DNA of 31,732 bases from JACCTH01 sp036556085 (lineage in GTDB: Bacteria; Actinomycetota; Acidimicrobiia; Spongiisociales; ZC4RG35), in assembly GCA_036556085.1 (NCBI GenBank), contig DATBKE010000109.1:1-31732 (forward strand), given 5' to 3'. The notes beneath the pieces were generated by a model, which made no database searches, had not been told where the DNA came from, and saw only the letters and a list, made by a program, of their open reading frames with translations. How positions within the stretch are numbered: the first letter of the stretch is position 1; the number at the start of each line of letters is the position of its first letter. The position numbers and the translations under genes were made by a program. Below, piece by piece: positions 23,925-31,732 of the stretch.

Positions 23925-25649
23925 TTAGGGACGAGGGATCACCGGTGCCAAGAGTGCCGACTTGTGATCGGGACCGGTGTGGATCGTCACGGCATTTCCG
24001 AAAATCTCCATCGGTCGGTCGAGGGGATCGTCGTGAAGAAAAGGTCCGCATCCAGTGAGCCGGTTCTTGAAGGTGCTCAGCGACGCCTCGCCCAGATCGC
24101 CCGCGTAGACATAGTCATTGCCGCGGATTGAGAGGCCGAGTCGGTGGCCGGCGGGAACGACGATAGAGGTCGGCCAGATCTCGATGTCGAGCTCGTAGAT
24201 CTCGCCGGGAGTGAGCAGCTCGACCCGGTCGTGGGTGTGATAGGGCCGGTAGGGGAGGGACAACTCCTCATCGAGGCGTCGATGCGACGCCCGCAGCCAC
24301 CCCTGGGCCATCGGCGTATGCGGGTCGATGGCACCTTGAAATGTGACCTCTCCCCCCTGGGGATCGAAGATCCTCACCACGGCGAATATGTCGGCGTCTG
24401 TGGTCTCGGAGGCAACGAACAGCTTCAGGGCGATGGGCCCGGTGATCTCGGTCTCTGACTGGAAAGGGTCGAGTAAGAAAGTGGCGCCGTTGCCGGTGGC
24501 CTCGTAGCGCACTTGTCCGGTCACCGCCGGCGGCTGCTGAGAAAGGGTCATATCACGGGCGTCGAGAAAGATCGTGGTCCATGAAGTTTCCGGGAGCGGC
24601 CAACCATCTCCCATCCGTTCCTCGAAGCGATCGAGATGTCGGACTTGGAGCCGGACCGGCGGTTCTGCGTCCCAGCCGTTGTCCTCATCCTTGAGGAATC
24701 GGGCGAAGAACCGTTTCTGCAGCCCGACGCCATAGTCGGTGTAGAAGTGGGTCCAGTGCTCGAGACCATGGAGCTCAAGCCACTTCTGGGTAGTGGCTGA
24801 GCGGACGAATCCCTCGATGTTGCCGCGCAGATGCAGGCCCTGCCCGCCCCAGTTGCCGGCGGTGAGCAGAGGGACGTCGATCTTCGCCCAATCAGGTGAC
24901 CGGTCGCGGTGAAACGAGTCGTCGAGCGGATGATCCCGGACGTCGGCGCCGAGATCGGCACGGTTTCGTTCCAGCTCGCTCTCGGTCAGGTTGACATCGC
25001 CTGTCACCGGCAGTCCAGTCACTCGACTTACGGCGCCACGATCCCCCAGACCGTGCTGCACCGTCTTCACCTGCATGTCGTACCAATTAGCCCAGAAAGT
25101 GGACAGAATGCCGCCGTGGTGAGTCATGTCCCGATAGCAGTCCGCCGCGCCCTCCCACACGCACATCGCCCCCAGATGATCGGGTTGTCGGGAGGCGGCG
25201 TGCCATTGGTTGATGGCGTAGTACGAGATTCCGTTCAAGCCCACTTTTCCTGTGCTCCAGGGCTGGCGTCCGGCCCACTCGATACAGGCCACGAGGTCCT
25301 CGGTCTCCCGGGGAGAGAAGACGTCTATGTAGCCCGGTGATCGGCCGCAGCCCCGGGAGTCGACTCTCACCACGGCGTACCCGTCGGGTACCCACTTCTC
25401 GGGATCGACCACCTCCCAGTTCTGGTAACTGTTGGTCGACCCCGCCTCAACGTCGGGATGCTGAGTGGTCATCAGCCGCCACTGGTCGGGGTAGCCCTCT
25501 TGGAAGGCCAGGCCTTTGGCGTAGGGCCCGTAGGAGAGGATGACCGGATGGGGGTCATCGGTGGCGGGGCGGTAGACGTCGGCTCTGAGAACCTCCCCGT
25601 CGTCCATTTCGATCGCGACATCCCAATCGATGTGGATCGCCAGGCCCAT
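23925..25649 (-). CDS. CocE/NonD-family serine hydrolase, paralogue of the operon copy
   Basis: 574 residues, with the alpha/beta hydrolase domain and C-terminal jelly-roll. The nucleophile is S142 in LNGISYYAIN, with H298 or H301 in the LEHWTHFY segment as base. As in the protein at 11457, the CocE catalytic-aspartate position is replaced by NWGGQG (266-271). The two share long stretches (VVRVDSRG, SYYA, the NWGGQG region, WTHFY), so they are clear paralogues. It stands alone on the minus strand, converging on the LacI gene with 6 bases between stops and divergent from the DUF47 gene. No operator copy is seen upstream, and the ribosome site is poor. Ester or amide hydrolysis is likely; the substrate is unknown. 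Confidence 0.92.
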   Translation of the reverse strand: MGLAIHIDWDVAIEMDDGEVLRADVYRPATDDPHPVILSYGPYAKGLAFQEGYPDQWRLMTTQHPDVEAGSTNSYQNWEVVDPEKWVPDGYAVVRVDSRGCGRSPGYIDVFSPRETEDLVACIEWAGRQPWSTGKVGLNGISYYAINQWHAASRQPDHLGAMCVWEGAADCYRDMTHHGGILSTFWANWYDMQVKTVQHGLGDRGAVSRVTGLPVTGDVNLTESELERNRADLGADVRDHPLDDSFHRDRSPDWAKIDVPLLTAGNWGGQGLHLRGNIEGFVRSATTQKWLELHGLEHWTHFYTDYGVGLQKRFFARFLKDEDNGWDAEPPVRLQVRHLDRFEERMGDGWPLPETSWTTIFLDARDMTLSQQPPAVTGQVRYEATGNGATFLLDPFQSETEITGPIALKLFVASETTDADIFAVVRIFDPQGGEVTFQGAIDPHTPMAQGWLRASHRRLDEELSLPYRPYHTHDRVELLTPGEIYELDIEIWPTSIVVPAGHRLGLSIRGNDYVYAGDLGEASLSTFKNRLTGCGPFLHDDPLDRPMEIFGNAVTIHTGPDHKSALLAPVIPRP

Positions 25650-25714
25650 ACCCTCGAGAGGCTACCGACCACCCGCCGTCTCACCCTCGATGTGCAACCT
25701 CGCCCCAGCCTGTC

Positions 25715-25720
25715 TACGTT
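25715..25720 (+). promoter_or_regulatory. Candidate -10 box for a leaderless DUF47-pit transcript
   Basis: TACGTT ends 8 bases before the ATG at 25729, which would place the transcription start at or next to the first codon. No ribosome site precedes the ATG. No clear -35 is visible. Leaderless messages are common in actinobacteria. Confidence 0.3.
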
Positions 25721-25728
25721 CTCGGGCG

Positions 25729-26343
25729 ATGAAGTTCCGGCTGCTACCGACCGACGAGCGTTTTTTCGAGCTTTTCGATGAGGCAGCCGGCAACGTTGCC
25801 GAGTGCAGCCGTCGCCTCGCCAAGCTTCTGGCCGGCGGCGACGGTGGTCTCGAGGACGTGATCGCGTGCGAGACCAGAGCCGACGAGGTGACGGAGGCAG
25901 TGATGCATCGCCTCAACACGTCGTTCGTGACTCCCATCGATCGCGAGGACATCCATACGTTGGTTGTTGAATTCGACGATGTGATCGACGCCATGGTCGA
26001 GGTCGCCTATCGGCTCGACTACGGCGACCGGGAGTTCGCGATCATGCCCGAGCTCGAGCTGCAATCCGCCCTGCTGGTGCAAATGGCTGAGGAGACGGCC
26101 GCGATGATGCCCAAACTGGCCTCGTTGAAAGGTCTTCAGCCCCATTTCGATGCCATCGACGAGTTGGAAACGAAAGGTGACCTCGTCTATCGCCAGGCGT
26201 TGCAGAGGATCTACTCGCCCGAGTTCAAGCCGAAGGGGTATGTGCACTACTGGAAAGACCTCGCATCGACGATGGAGGCTGCCCTCGACGCTCTCGAGGA
26301 TGTCTCCGACGTCCTCGAGGGCATCGTCCTCAAGCACGCCTAG
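25729..26343 (+). CDS. DUF47 (PhoU-like) phosphate transport accessory protein
   Basis: 204 residues, all-helical, from ATG 25729; the open frame starts earlier, but MKFRLLPTDERFFELF is the normal beginning of the family. The three-helix PhoU-like repeats carry acidic clusters such as IDREDIHTL and EFDDVIDAM, and the protein ends with LEDVSDVLEGIVLKHA, all typical of DUF47. Genes of this family usually sit directly before a PiT transporter and are thought to modulate it. Here the stop is 3 bases before the PiT start, so the two are translationally coupled. The gene appears unrelated to the catabolic locus to its left. Confidence 0.92.
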   Translation: MKFRLLPTDERFFELFDEAAGNVAECSRRLAKLLAGGDGGLEDVIACETRADEVTEAVMHRLNTSFVTPIDREDIHTLVVEFDDVIDAMVEVAYRLDYGDREFAIMPELELQSALLVQMAEETAAMMPKLASLKGLQPHFDAIDELETKGDLVYRQALQRIYSPEFKPKGYVHYWKDLASTMEAALDALEDVSDVLEGIVLKHA

Positions 26344-26346
26344 CCG

Positions 26347-27342
26347 ATGGAGCTCGCCGCCGTGGTGCTGGTGGTTGGCATCGCCCTGGCATTCGACTTT
26401 GTCAACGGCTTTCATGACGCCGCCAACTCGATCGCCACGGTGGTTTCCACCCGGGTGCTCTCGCCCCGCCTGGCGGTGGTTTGGGCGGCGTTCTTTAACT
26501 TCGTCGCCTTCCTGGTCTTCGGAACTGCCGTTGCCGCGACGATCGCTTCGGGGGTCGTCGAGCCCGGTGCCCTTTCGATTGGGGTGATTTTCGCCGGGCT
26601 CATTGGTGCGATCGCCTGGAACCTCATCACCTTCTATTTGGGCTTGCCCTCCAGCTCCTCGCATGCCCTTATCGGCGGCATAGCCGGAGCCGCCGTCGCC
26701 AAGAGCGGCTTCTCGGTCCTGATCGGCGAAGGCATCCGCACCATCGGTGTGTTCATCGTCCTTTCGCCTCTCCTCGGCCTTGCCCTGGGCCTGATACTGA
26801 TGGTGGGGTTGCAATGGGCGGTCGCCGGCTACCCCAAGGTTGATCTCATCAATCGCTTCTTTCGCCGAGGACAGCTGGTATCGGCGGCGGCCTTCAGCCT
26901 CGGACACGGCGGCAACGACGCCCAAAAGACGATGGGAGTCATCCTGGCGGTCCTCATCGGCGCCGGCTACATGCCCGTCGGCTCCGACGTGCCATTGTGG
27001 GTGGTGTTGTCGGCCCACACCGCCATCGGGCTGGGCACGCTCTCGGGGGGGTGGCGGATCGTGAAGACCATGGGCTCGAAAATCACCCGCCTGCAGCCGA
27101 TCGGCGGGGTGGCGGCCGAGAGCGCCGCTGCCGCCACCCTGTTCTTCACCTCGTACGCCGGCATTCCCGTTTCGACGACCCACACCATCACCGGCGCCAT
27201 CGTCGGGGTCGGCGCCAGCCGGCGGCTGTCGGCGGTCCGCTGGGGGGTGGCGGGGCGGGTGGTGTGGGCTTGGATCCTCACCATCCCCGGGGCCTGGATC
27301 ATCGCCGCCCTCACCTATCTCATCATCGCCGCGGTCTCCTGA
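26347..27342 (+). CDS. PiT-family inorganic phosphate transporter
   Basis: 331 residues, hydrophobic throughout, with about nine or ten membrane segments. The family shows an inverted repeat, visible here as GFHDAANSIAT (21-31) matched by GHGGNDAQKTMG (186-197), and PSSSSHALIGGIAG (101-114) matched by VSTTHTITGAIVGVG (275-289). These carry the ion and phosphate sites. The length is that of the short bacterial Pit type without a long middle loop. It is a low-affinity, cation- or proton-coupled phosphate carrier in the cytoplasmic membrane. It follows DUF47 by 3 bases and its TGA overlaps the start of a small membrane protein gene. Confidence 0.95.
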   Translation: MELAAVVLVVGIALAFDFVNGFHDAANSIATVVSTRVLSPRLAVVWAAFFNFVAFLVFGTAVAATIASGVVEPGALSIGVIFAGLIGAIAWNLITFYLGLPSSSSHALIGGIAGAAVAKSGFSVLIGEGIRTIGVFIVLSPLLGLALGLILMVGLQWAVAGYPKVDLINRFFRRGQLVSAAAFSLGHGGNDAQKTMGVILAVLIGAGYMPVGSDVPLWVVLSAHTAIGLGTLSGGWRIVKTMGSKITRLQPIGGVAAESAAAATLFFTSYAGIPVSTTHTITGAIVGVGASRRLSAVRWGVAGRVVWAWILTIPGAWIIAALTYLIIAAVS

Positions 27343-27497
27343 TGGATCGCCGCGCCCTCTTCTTCCTCTTCGCCGCCGCGGTGGTGTCAGCCTTGATTCC
27401 GGTGACCAATGAGGAATTCCGGTTCGTCCCCATCGGGCTCGCGGTCGTTTACGTGCTCCTGGCTCTCGCCTCCTATCTCGATCACCGCAGTCGATAA
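27342..27497 (+). CDS. Small membrane protein (51 residues) coupled to the phosphate transporter
   Basis: The ATG at 27342 overlaps the transporter stop (TGATG). The product MDRRALFFLF... has 51 residues: a positive N-terminus, a hydrophobic helix (about 5-20), a short polar loop TNEEFRF (22-28), a second helix (about 29-44) and a charged tail SYLDHRSR. This predicts a hairpin membrane protein with both ends inside. The start-stop coupling and clean two-helix pattern argue that it is a real gene. The family is not recognised; possible roles are a subunit or regulator of the transporter. It ends 34 bases before the convergent helicase gene. Confidence 0.7.
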   Translation: MDRRALFFLFAAAVVSALIPVTNEEFRFVPIGLAVVYVLLALASYLDHRSR

Positions 27498-27531
27498 CTG
27501 CCGCCTCGGCACCCGAAAAAGATCGCTGCGG

Positions 27532-29766
27532 TTAGAGGATGACGTCGAGAAGCTCGACTGCTCCGCTCTTGGAAAGCGGCTCGTTGAGATTGCCGCACTT
27601 GGGCGACTGTACGCAGGAGGGACATCCGGAAACGCAAGGGCACTCGGCGATGGCATCCCTGGTCGCCTGCCAGTGCTTCTGCCGTCGCTCATAGGCGATC
27701 GGAGCGATTCCCGCGCCTCCCGGATAGCCCTCGTGGATGAAGATGGTGGCGGTCCCGGTATCGGGGTGCCAGTTGGTCGAGAGGCCACCCAGATCCCAAC
27801 GGTCGCAAACGGCCATCAAAGGCAGCATCGCAATCCCCGCGTGCTCGGCCGCGTGCAAAGACCCCAGCAGGTCGCCCCGAAGGGTGACGAGGAGCGGGTC
27901 GGGGATCGTCAGCCACACCGCCGAGGTGGTCATCCGGTAGGAGGGAAGGTCGAGAGGCACGGTCTCGATGACCTCACGGGTGCGGAGATGGCGCTTTTGA
28001 TAGGCAACCACCTGATTCTCGACGTCGACCATGCCCAGGTGGATGTGGACTCCCCGGGACCCGATCCGATCCCTGATCTCCATCTCGACGATTCCGAGGT
28101 CGGTCTCGGTTCGGGTCTGCGTGTAGTAGTCGACCGAGGCCGATCGCACCTGGACCTCGCGCAGTTCATGGTCGACGGCTTCTACCAGAAATGAGTCACC
28201 TTGGTGGAGATAGATCGCCCCGGGGTGAGCGTCGCGGTTGACCCGCGCCTGGTCGAGTGTCCCCAGGAATTTTCCGCGGGCACTGATGGTGTAGGGCGGC
28301 CCTCCGCTGGCGCGAAGATCGATCGAAGGGGCGGGCTTCAGTCGCACAGCCCAGTGCAATTTTCCGTCCTTCAATTTCAAATGCTCGCTCTGAACGAGAC
28401 TGTTGGCGACCTCCTCGGTGGCCGGGCCGAGAAACTGGCGATCGTCGAGCTCAAGTGGCTTTTCATATGCCGCGCACGCCAGATGGGCGGCGGCGAGGAG
28501 GGGGTTGCTGGGGTTGACCACCACGGCCTCGGACGGCCTCTCAAACAGCTCCTGAGGATGACGCATCAAGTACTGGTCGAGGGCGTCATCGCCTGCCACC
28601 AACACCACCAGAGAGCTCTGGCCGCTGCGACCGGCCCTTCCCGCCTGCTGGCGAAAAGCCGCCATCGTGCCGGGGAAGGTGGTGATGACCGCCGCGTCGA
28701 GCCCGCCGACATCGATTCCCAATTCGAGGGCGTTGGTGGCGATGACCCCCGCCAGCTGCCCGCCGAAAAGCCGCGACTCGACCTGTCGTCGTTGCGCAGG
28801 GGTGTAGCCGGCCCGATAGGGGGCAATCTCGGCAGCCAGCTCGGGGGAAAGGCGACCGACCGCCCACCGATACATCAGCTCGGTGCTCTTGCGCCCTCGG
28901 GTGAAGGCAATCACCTTGCCCCCTTCCTTGACCAACTCGGCAAAGAGAGAAGTGGCCTCACCGAGGGCTGAACGGCGCAGGCCCAGTTCGGGGTCGATAA
29001 GCCCGGGATTCCAGAGCGCAAAGCTGCGCTCACCGGCTGGCGAGTAGTCGCCCTCGATGACCTCAACGTCGAGTCCGGTCAACTGCTCGGCCAACTCGGC
29101 GGCATTGCCGATCGTGGCCGAGGCGAGGACCAGTGTCGGCGAGGCTCCGTAGTGCTCACAGATCCGCCGCAGCCGGCGAATGATGAAGGCCACGTGCGTC
29201 CCGAAAACTCCTCGCAGGTGATGAACCTCATCGATGACGACATACGCCAGCCGGTGGAAGAAATCGGACCAGCCATTGTGGAAGGGAAGGATCCCGACGT
29301 GAAGCATGTCGGGATTGGTGAGGATGATGTTGGTTCGGCGCCTGATCTGGGGCCGTTCCTCCGGGGGTGTGTCGCCGTCGTAAATCGCGACGCCGGCGAG
29401 GGGGACTTTGAAGGACCGCATTGACCGCGCCTGGTCTTGAGCCAGCGCCTTGGTGGGGTATATGAGGAGCGCTGTCGACTTGGGCTCAGCAATGATCCGT
29501 TCGAGGATCGGAATTTGAAAGGCCAGCGATTTGCCGCTGGCCGTGCCGACCGAGAGCATGGTGTGTCGCCCCGCTCTGATCGAGTCGATGGCACGGGTTT
29601 GATGGAGGTAGAGGTTCTCTATCCCCCGCTCGCCGAGCCTGGTTTTGAGCAGCGGATCCAGATCGACGGATCCGAATCGTGCCTGCCGGGCCGGGATAGT
29701 TCGTTGATGCGAAAGCTCCTCTTCGTCGTTCCACCGCTTGAGAACGACCGCCGGGTCCCAACCCAT
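27532..29766 (-). CDS. DEAD/DEAH-box helicase with C-terminal DUF1998 zinc module (YprA/MrfA-like)
   Basis: 744 residues, superfamily 2. Q-motif glutamine in YLHQTRAID (Q56), Walker A GTASGKS (74-80), DEVH (179-182) and SAT (216-218) form the first RecA domain. The second carries TNALELGIDVGG and QQAGRAGRSG. The C-terminal region (about 600-744) ends in CPCVSGCPSC with a further cysteine at PKCGN, the DUF1998 cysteine cluster known from Bacillus YprA/MrfA, a helicase implicated in mitomycin damage repair. A similar DNA-repair helicase is the likely role. It follows ftsH by 7 bases and may be co-transcribed; the ribosome site is weak. Confidence 0.93.
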   Translation of the reverse strand: MGWDPAVVLKRWNDEEELSHQRTIPARQARFGSVDLDPLLKTRLGERGIENLYLHQTRAIDSIRAGRHTMLSVGTASGKSLAFQIPILERIIAEPKSTALLIYPTKALAQDQARSMRSFKVPLAGVAIYDGDTPPEERPQIRRRTNIILTNPDMLHVGILPFHNGWSDFFHRLAYVVIDEVHHLRGVFGTHVAFIIRRLRRICEHYGASPTLVLASATIGNAAELAEQLTGLDVEVIEGDYSPAGERSFALWNPGLIDPELGLRRSALGEATSLFAELVKEGGKVIAFTRGRKSTELMYRWAVGRLSPELAAEIAPYRAGYTPAQRRQVESRLFGGQLAGVIATNALELGIDVGGLDAAVITTFPGTMAAFRQQAGRAGRSGQSSLVVLVAGDDALDQYLMRHPQELFERPSEAVVVNPSNPLLAAAHLACAAYEKPLELDDRQFLGPATEEVANSLVQSEHLKLKDGKLHWAVRLKPAPSIDLRASGGPPYTISARGKFLGTLDQARVNRDAHPGAIYLHQGDSFLVEAVDHELREVQVRSASVDYYTQTRTETDLGIVEMEIRDRIGSRGVHIHLGMVDVENQVVAYQKRHLRTREVIETVPLDLPSYRMTTSAVWLTIPDPLLVTLRGDLLGSLHAAEHAGIAMLPLMAVCDRWDLGGLSTNWHPDTGTATIFIHEGYPGGAGIAPIAYERRQKHWQATRDAIAECPCVSGCPSCVQSPKCGNLNEPLSKSGAVELLDVIL

Positions 29767-29773
29767 CGCAGGT

Positions 29774-31711
29774 CTAGCCGGCGGCCGTCACTGCCTCGGA
29801 ACGCTTGATTCCGGCCACCTCATAGGCCTCGGCTTCGTCGAGGGTCTCCTTTTCCAGCAGCGCCGCGGCGATGGCGTCAAGCTGGGAGCGGTGCTCCTTG
29901 AGCACGGTTACGGCCCGCTGGTAGCAGTCATCGACGATGCGCCGCACCTCCTCGTCCATCAACTCTTGGGTTCGCTCGCCCACCTCCGAGGCAAAGTACG
30001 GCTCGCGGTTCTCGTCGATGAGCGTGATCGGCCCGATCGCGTCGGACATGCCCCACTTGCCAACCATCGAACGGGCGATGCGAGTGACTTGCACAAGGTC
30101 GTTCTCGGCACCGGTGGTGATCGTTCCAAAGACGACGTCCTCGGCGGCGCGGCCCCCCAAAGCTCCCACGATCCGACCTTCGAGGTAGTTGCGGTCATAG
30201 GCGTAGCGGTCCGCATCGGGAGACTGGAAGGTCACCCCGAGAGCGCGGCCGCGGGGGATGATGGAGATCTTCCGCACAGGATCGGCGCCCGGAAGGAGCA
30301 TGCCCAAAAGAGCATGGCCGGCCTCGTGGAAAGCGGTTCGCTCTTTCTCAGCCTCGCTCATCATTATTTGGCGCTCGGTCCCGAGGACGATCTTCTCGAG
30401 AGCGTCGGCGAAGTCGGCCATCGTCACTTTCTCGTGATTCCGTCGAGCGGCCATCAGCGCGGCTTCGTTCACCAGATTGCGGAGATCGGCCCCCACCATG
30501 CCGGGCGTGGTAGAAGCGATGGAAGCGAGATCGACATCCTGCGCCAGCGGGACGTTGCGGGTGTGAACCTCGAGGATCATGAGCCGTCCGCGTTGGTCGG
30601 GCGGGCTCACCGCCACATGCCGGTCGAATCGACCCGGTCGGAGCAGAGCGACGTCGAGCACCTCCGGCCGGTTTGTGGCCGCGATCACGATCACTCCCTC
30701 CGATCCGGTGAAGCCATCCATCTCGGTGAGGATCTGATTGAGGGTTTGCTCACGTTCGTCGTGGCCGCCGAGAGATACGCCCCCGCCCCGGGTACGGCCG
30801 ATGGCGTCAAGCTCGTCGATAAAGATGATGGCGGGGGCCACCTTCTTGGCCTCATCAAAAAGATCCCGGACCCGACTCGCCCCCACCCCCACCACCATTT
30901 CGATGAACTCGGAGGCCGAGATGGAGAAGAAGGGCACGTCGGCTTCACCGGCCACGGCTCGGGCGAGGAGGGTCTTGCCAGTCCCCGGGGGGCCCGACAG
31001 CAGCACCCCTTTGGGGATGGCACCGCCCAACCGAGTGTATTTGCCGGGATTCTTGAGGAAGTCGACGATTTCCAAGAGTTCCGCCTTGGCATCGTCGATG
31101 CCGGCGACATCATCGAACGTGGTTCGTTGCGTGGAGGCTTCGAAGCGCTTGGCCCGGCTCCGACCGAGCCCGCCGATGCCGCCCAGAGCCGACCCGGCCC
31201 GTCTCCACATGGAGACGAAAAGCCAGAGCAAAAGGAGCGTGGGCCCAAACCCGAAGAGCAATTGCTGCCAGATGGGACGCTGCTCGGGATCCACCGCCGA
31301 GATCTCGACGCTGTTCTCACGAAGCGTCTCCACGAGCGAATCGTCGGCCCAGCTCGGTCGCACGGTCGAAAAGGCCTCGGCCATTTCTTCTGGGTTCTCG
31401 GGGTTGGCCTGTGGTTCCCGGAAGAGCCCTTCGATGCTGTCGCCCTGGGAAAAGACTGTTTCCACTTTCCCCTCGTCGACCGCATCGAGGAACTGGCTGT
31501 AGGAGAGCTCGATTTCGGCCCGAGCGAAGAAGAGCGAGGTGAGATACCAGTTCACCGCAAAAAGCACCAGGGCGATGATCAGGAGTCGGCGGTTGGGGGG
31601 GCGGCGAAGAAGGTTGGGCTGCTCCTCCGGAGGCGGCTCCGGCTTCTTCACCCCCTCGACTTTCCAGCCCGGCGGCTTCTTTTCGGCTTGCGGTGTGGAT
31701 CGGCCGGTCAT
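29774..31711 (-). CDS. ftsH: ATP-dependent zinc metalloprotease FtsH
   Basis: 645 residues, complete. The N-terminal cytoplasmic tail is proline-rich (about 1-40), followed by membrane helix 1 (42-62), an extracytoplasmic domain (63-147) and helix 2 (148-168). The AAA domain has Walker A GPPGTGKT (240-247), Walker B IIFIDE (295-300) and the second region of homology ATNRPEVLDVALLRPGRFDR (345-364). The peptidase site is HEAGH (462-466), with the third ligand probably the D of TTGAENDL. It degrades membrane and short-lived cytoplasmic proteins as a hexamer. The pore loop reads MVVGVGAS (272-279) where most FtsH proteins have MFVGVGA. The ATG has no ribosome site; a TACGAT box lies 11 bases upstream. 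Confidence 0.97.
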   Translation of the reverse strand: MTGRSTPQAEKKPPGWKVEGVKKPEPPPEEQPNLLRRPPNRRLLIIALVLFAVNWYLTSLFFARAEIELSYSQFLDAVDEGKVETVFSQGDSIEGLFREPQANPENPEEMAEAFSTVRPSWADDSLVETLRENSVEISAVDPEQRPIWQQLLFGFGPTLLLLWLFVSMWRRAGSALGGIGGLGRSRAKRFEASTQRTTFDDVAGIDDAKAELLEIVDFLKNPGKYTRLGGAIPKGVLLSGPPGTGKTLLARAVAGEADVPFFSISASEFIEMVVGVGASRVRDLFDEAKKVAPAIIFIDELDAIGRTRGGGVSLGGHDEREQTLNQILTEMDGFTGSEGVIVIAATNRPEVLDVALLRPGRFDRHVAVSPPDQRGRLMILEVHTRNVPLAQDVDLASIASTTPGMVGADLRNLVNEAALMAARRNHEKVTMADFADALEKIVLGTERQIMMSEAEKERTAFHEAGHALLGMLLPGADPVRKISIIPRGRALGVTFQSPDADRYAYDRNYLEGRIVGALGGRAAEDVVFGTITTGAENDLVQVTRIARSMVGKWGMSDAIGPITLIDENREPYFASEVGERTQELMDEEVRRIVDDCYQRAVTVLKEHRSQLDAIAAALLEKETLDEAEAYEVAGIKRSEAVTAAG

Positions 31712-31722
31712 TCGGTGCCGGA

Positions 31723-31728
31723 ATCGTA
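31723..31728 (-). promoter_or_regulatory. Candidate -10 box of ftsH
   Basis: TACGAT on the minus strand ends 11 bases before the ATG at 31711, implying a leader of only a few bases. No Shine-Dalgarno sequence lies between. The matching -35 would fall beyond the window edge. Confidence 0.3.
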
Positions 31729-31732
31729 CCGA

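Noticed and set aside
1..31732. tRNA, rRNA, CRISPR arrays, transposases, integrases, attachment sites and phage or defence genes
   Set aside because: I looked for characteristic cloverleaf ends, repeat-spacer periodicity and transposase or integrase motifs and saw none. No stretch over 300 bases lacks a gene.

Overview
The window is GC-rich, gene-dense DNA with no RNA genes, CRISPR arrays, insertion sequences or phage genes that I can see. Short intergenic gaps, many 4-base start/stop overlaps, GTG/TTG starts, candidate near-leaderless starts and an FtsH with a proline-rich N-terminal tail suggest a high-GC bacterium. An actinobacterium (possibly Acidimicrobiia-like) is my best guess, but Chloroflexota cannot be excluded by eye.

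Positions 1 to about 25,650 look like one catabolic locus. At the left edge, on the minus strand, are a peptide/opine-type ABC transporter lipoprotein and permease, plus the start of a second permease that runs off the window. A divergent pair follows: a creatinase-like M24-fold protein on the minus strand, and a dihydrodipicolinate-synthase-family lyase with a second M24-fold protein on the plus strand. An HxlR regulator and divergent FAD-linked oxidoreductase (6483-8737) look like an inserted, separately controlled module. A nine-gene minus-strand operon then runs from 18507 down to 8682. In transcription order it encodes a Gfo/Idh/MocA dehydrogenase, a D-2-hydroxyacid dehydrogenase, a creatininase-family amidohydrolase, a cupin, a second Gfo/Idh/MocA dehydrogenase, an FrsA-like alpha/beta hydrolase, a CocE/NonD hydrolase, a CrtI-like FAD oxidoreductase and a second FrsA-like hydrolase. 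Divergent from it are a lone CoxL-like molybdenum hydroxylase large subunit and an alpha/beta hydrolase. A 3-hydroxyisobutyrate-dehydrogenase-type enzyme, a LacI-family regulator and a second CocE/NonD hydrolase close the locus.

The main observation is that the locus appears to be wired together. A near-palindromic motif of the form CAATCG(A/T)TTG occurs in three of its start-site gaps: upstream of the ABC lipoprotein, between the nine-gene operon and the CoxL gene, and between the dehydrogenase and the LacI gene. A degenerate copy lies between the M24 gene and the lyase gene. Two copies directly abut plausible -10 boxes and a third overlaps a -35 box. The LacI protein is the obvious candidate repressor. 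Imported substrate would be hydroxylated or oxidised, hydrolysed by several amidases or esterases, and finished by dehydrogenases and a lyase. The substrate is not identifiable from sequence. The chemistry (creatininase fold, two metal-ligand-deficient M24 folds, molybdenum hydroxylase, FrsA-like hydrolases) points to a nitrogen-containing cyclic, amide or amidine compound.

Positions 25,729 to 31,711 are housekeeping: a DUF47 (PhoU-like) protein, a PiT phosphate transporter and a 51-residue membrane protein on the plus strand, then an FtsH protease and a YprA/MrfA-like helicase on the minus strand.
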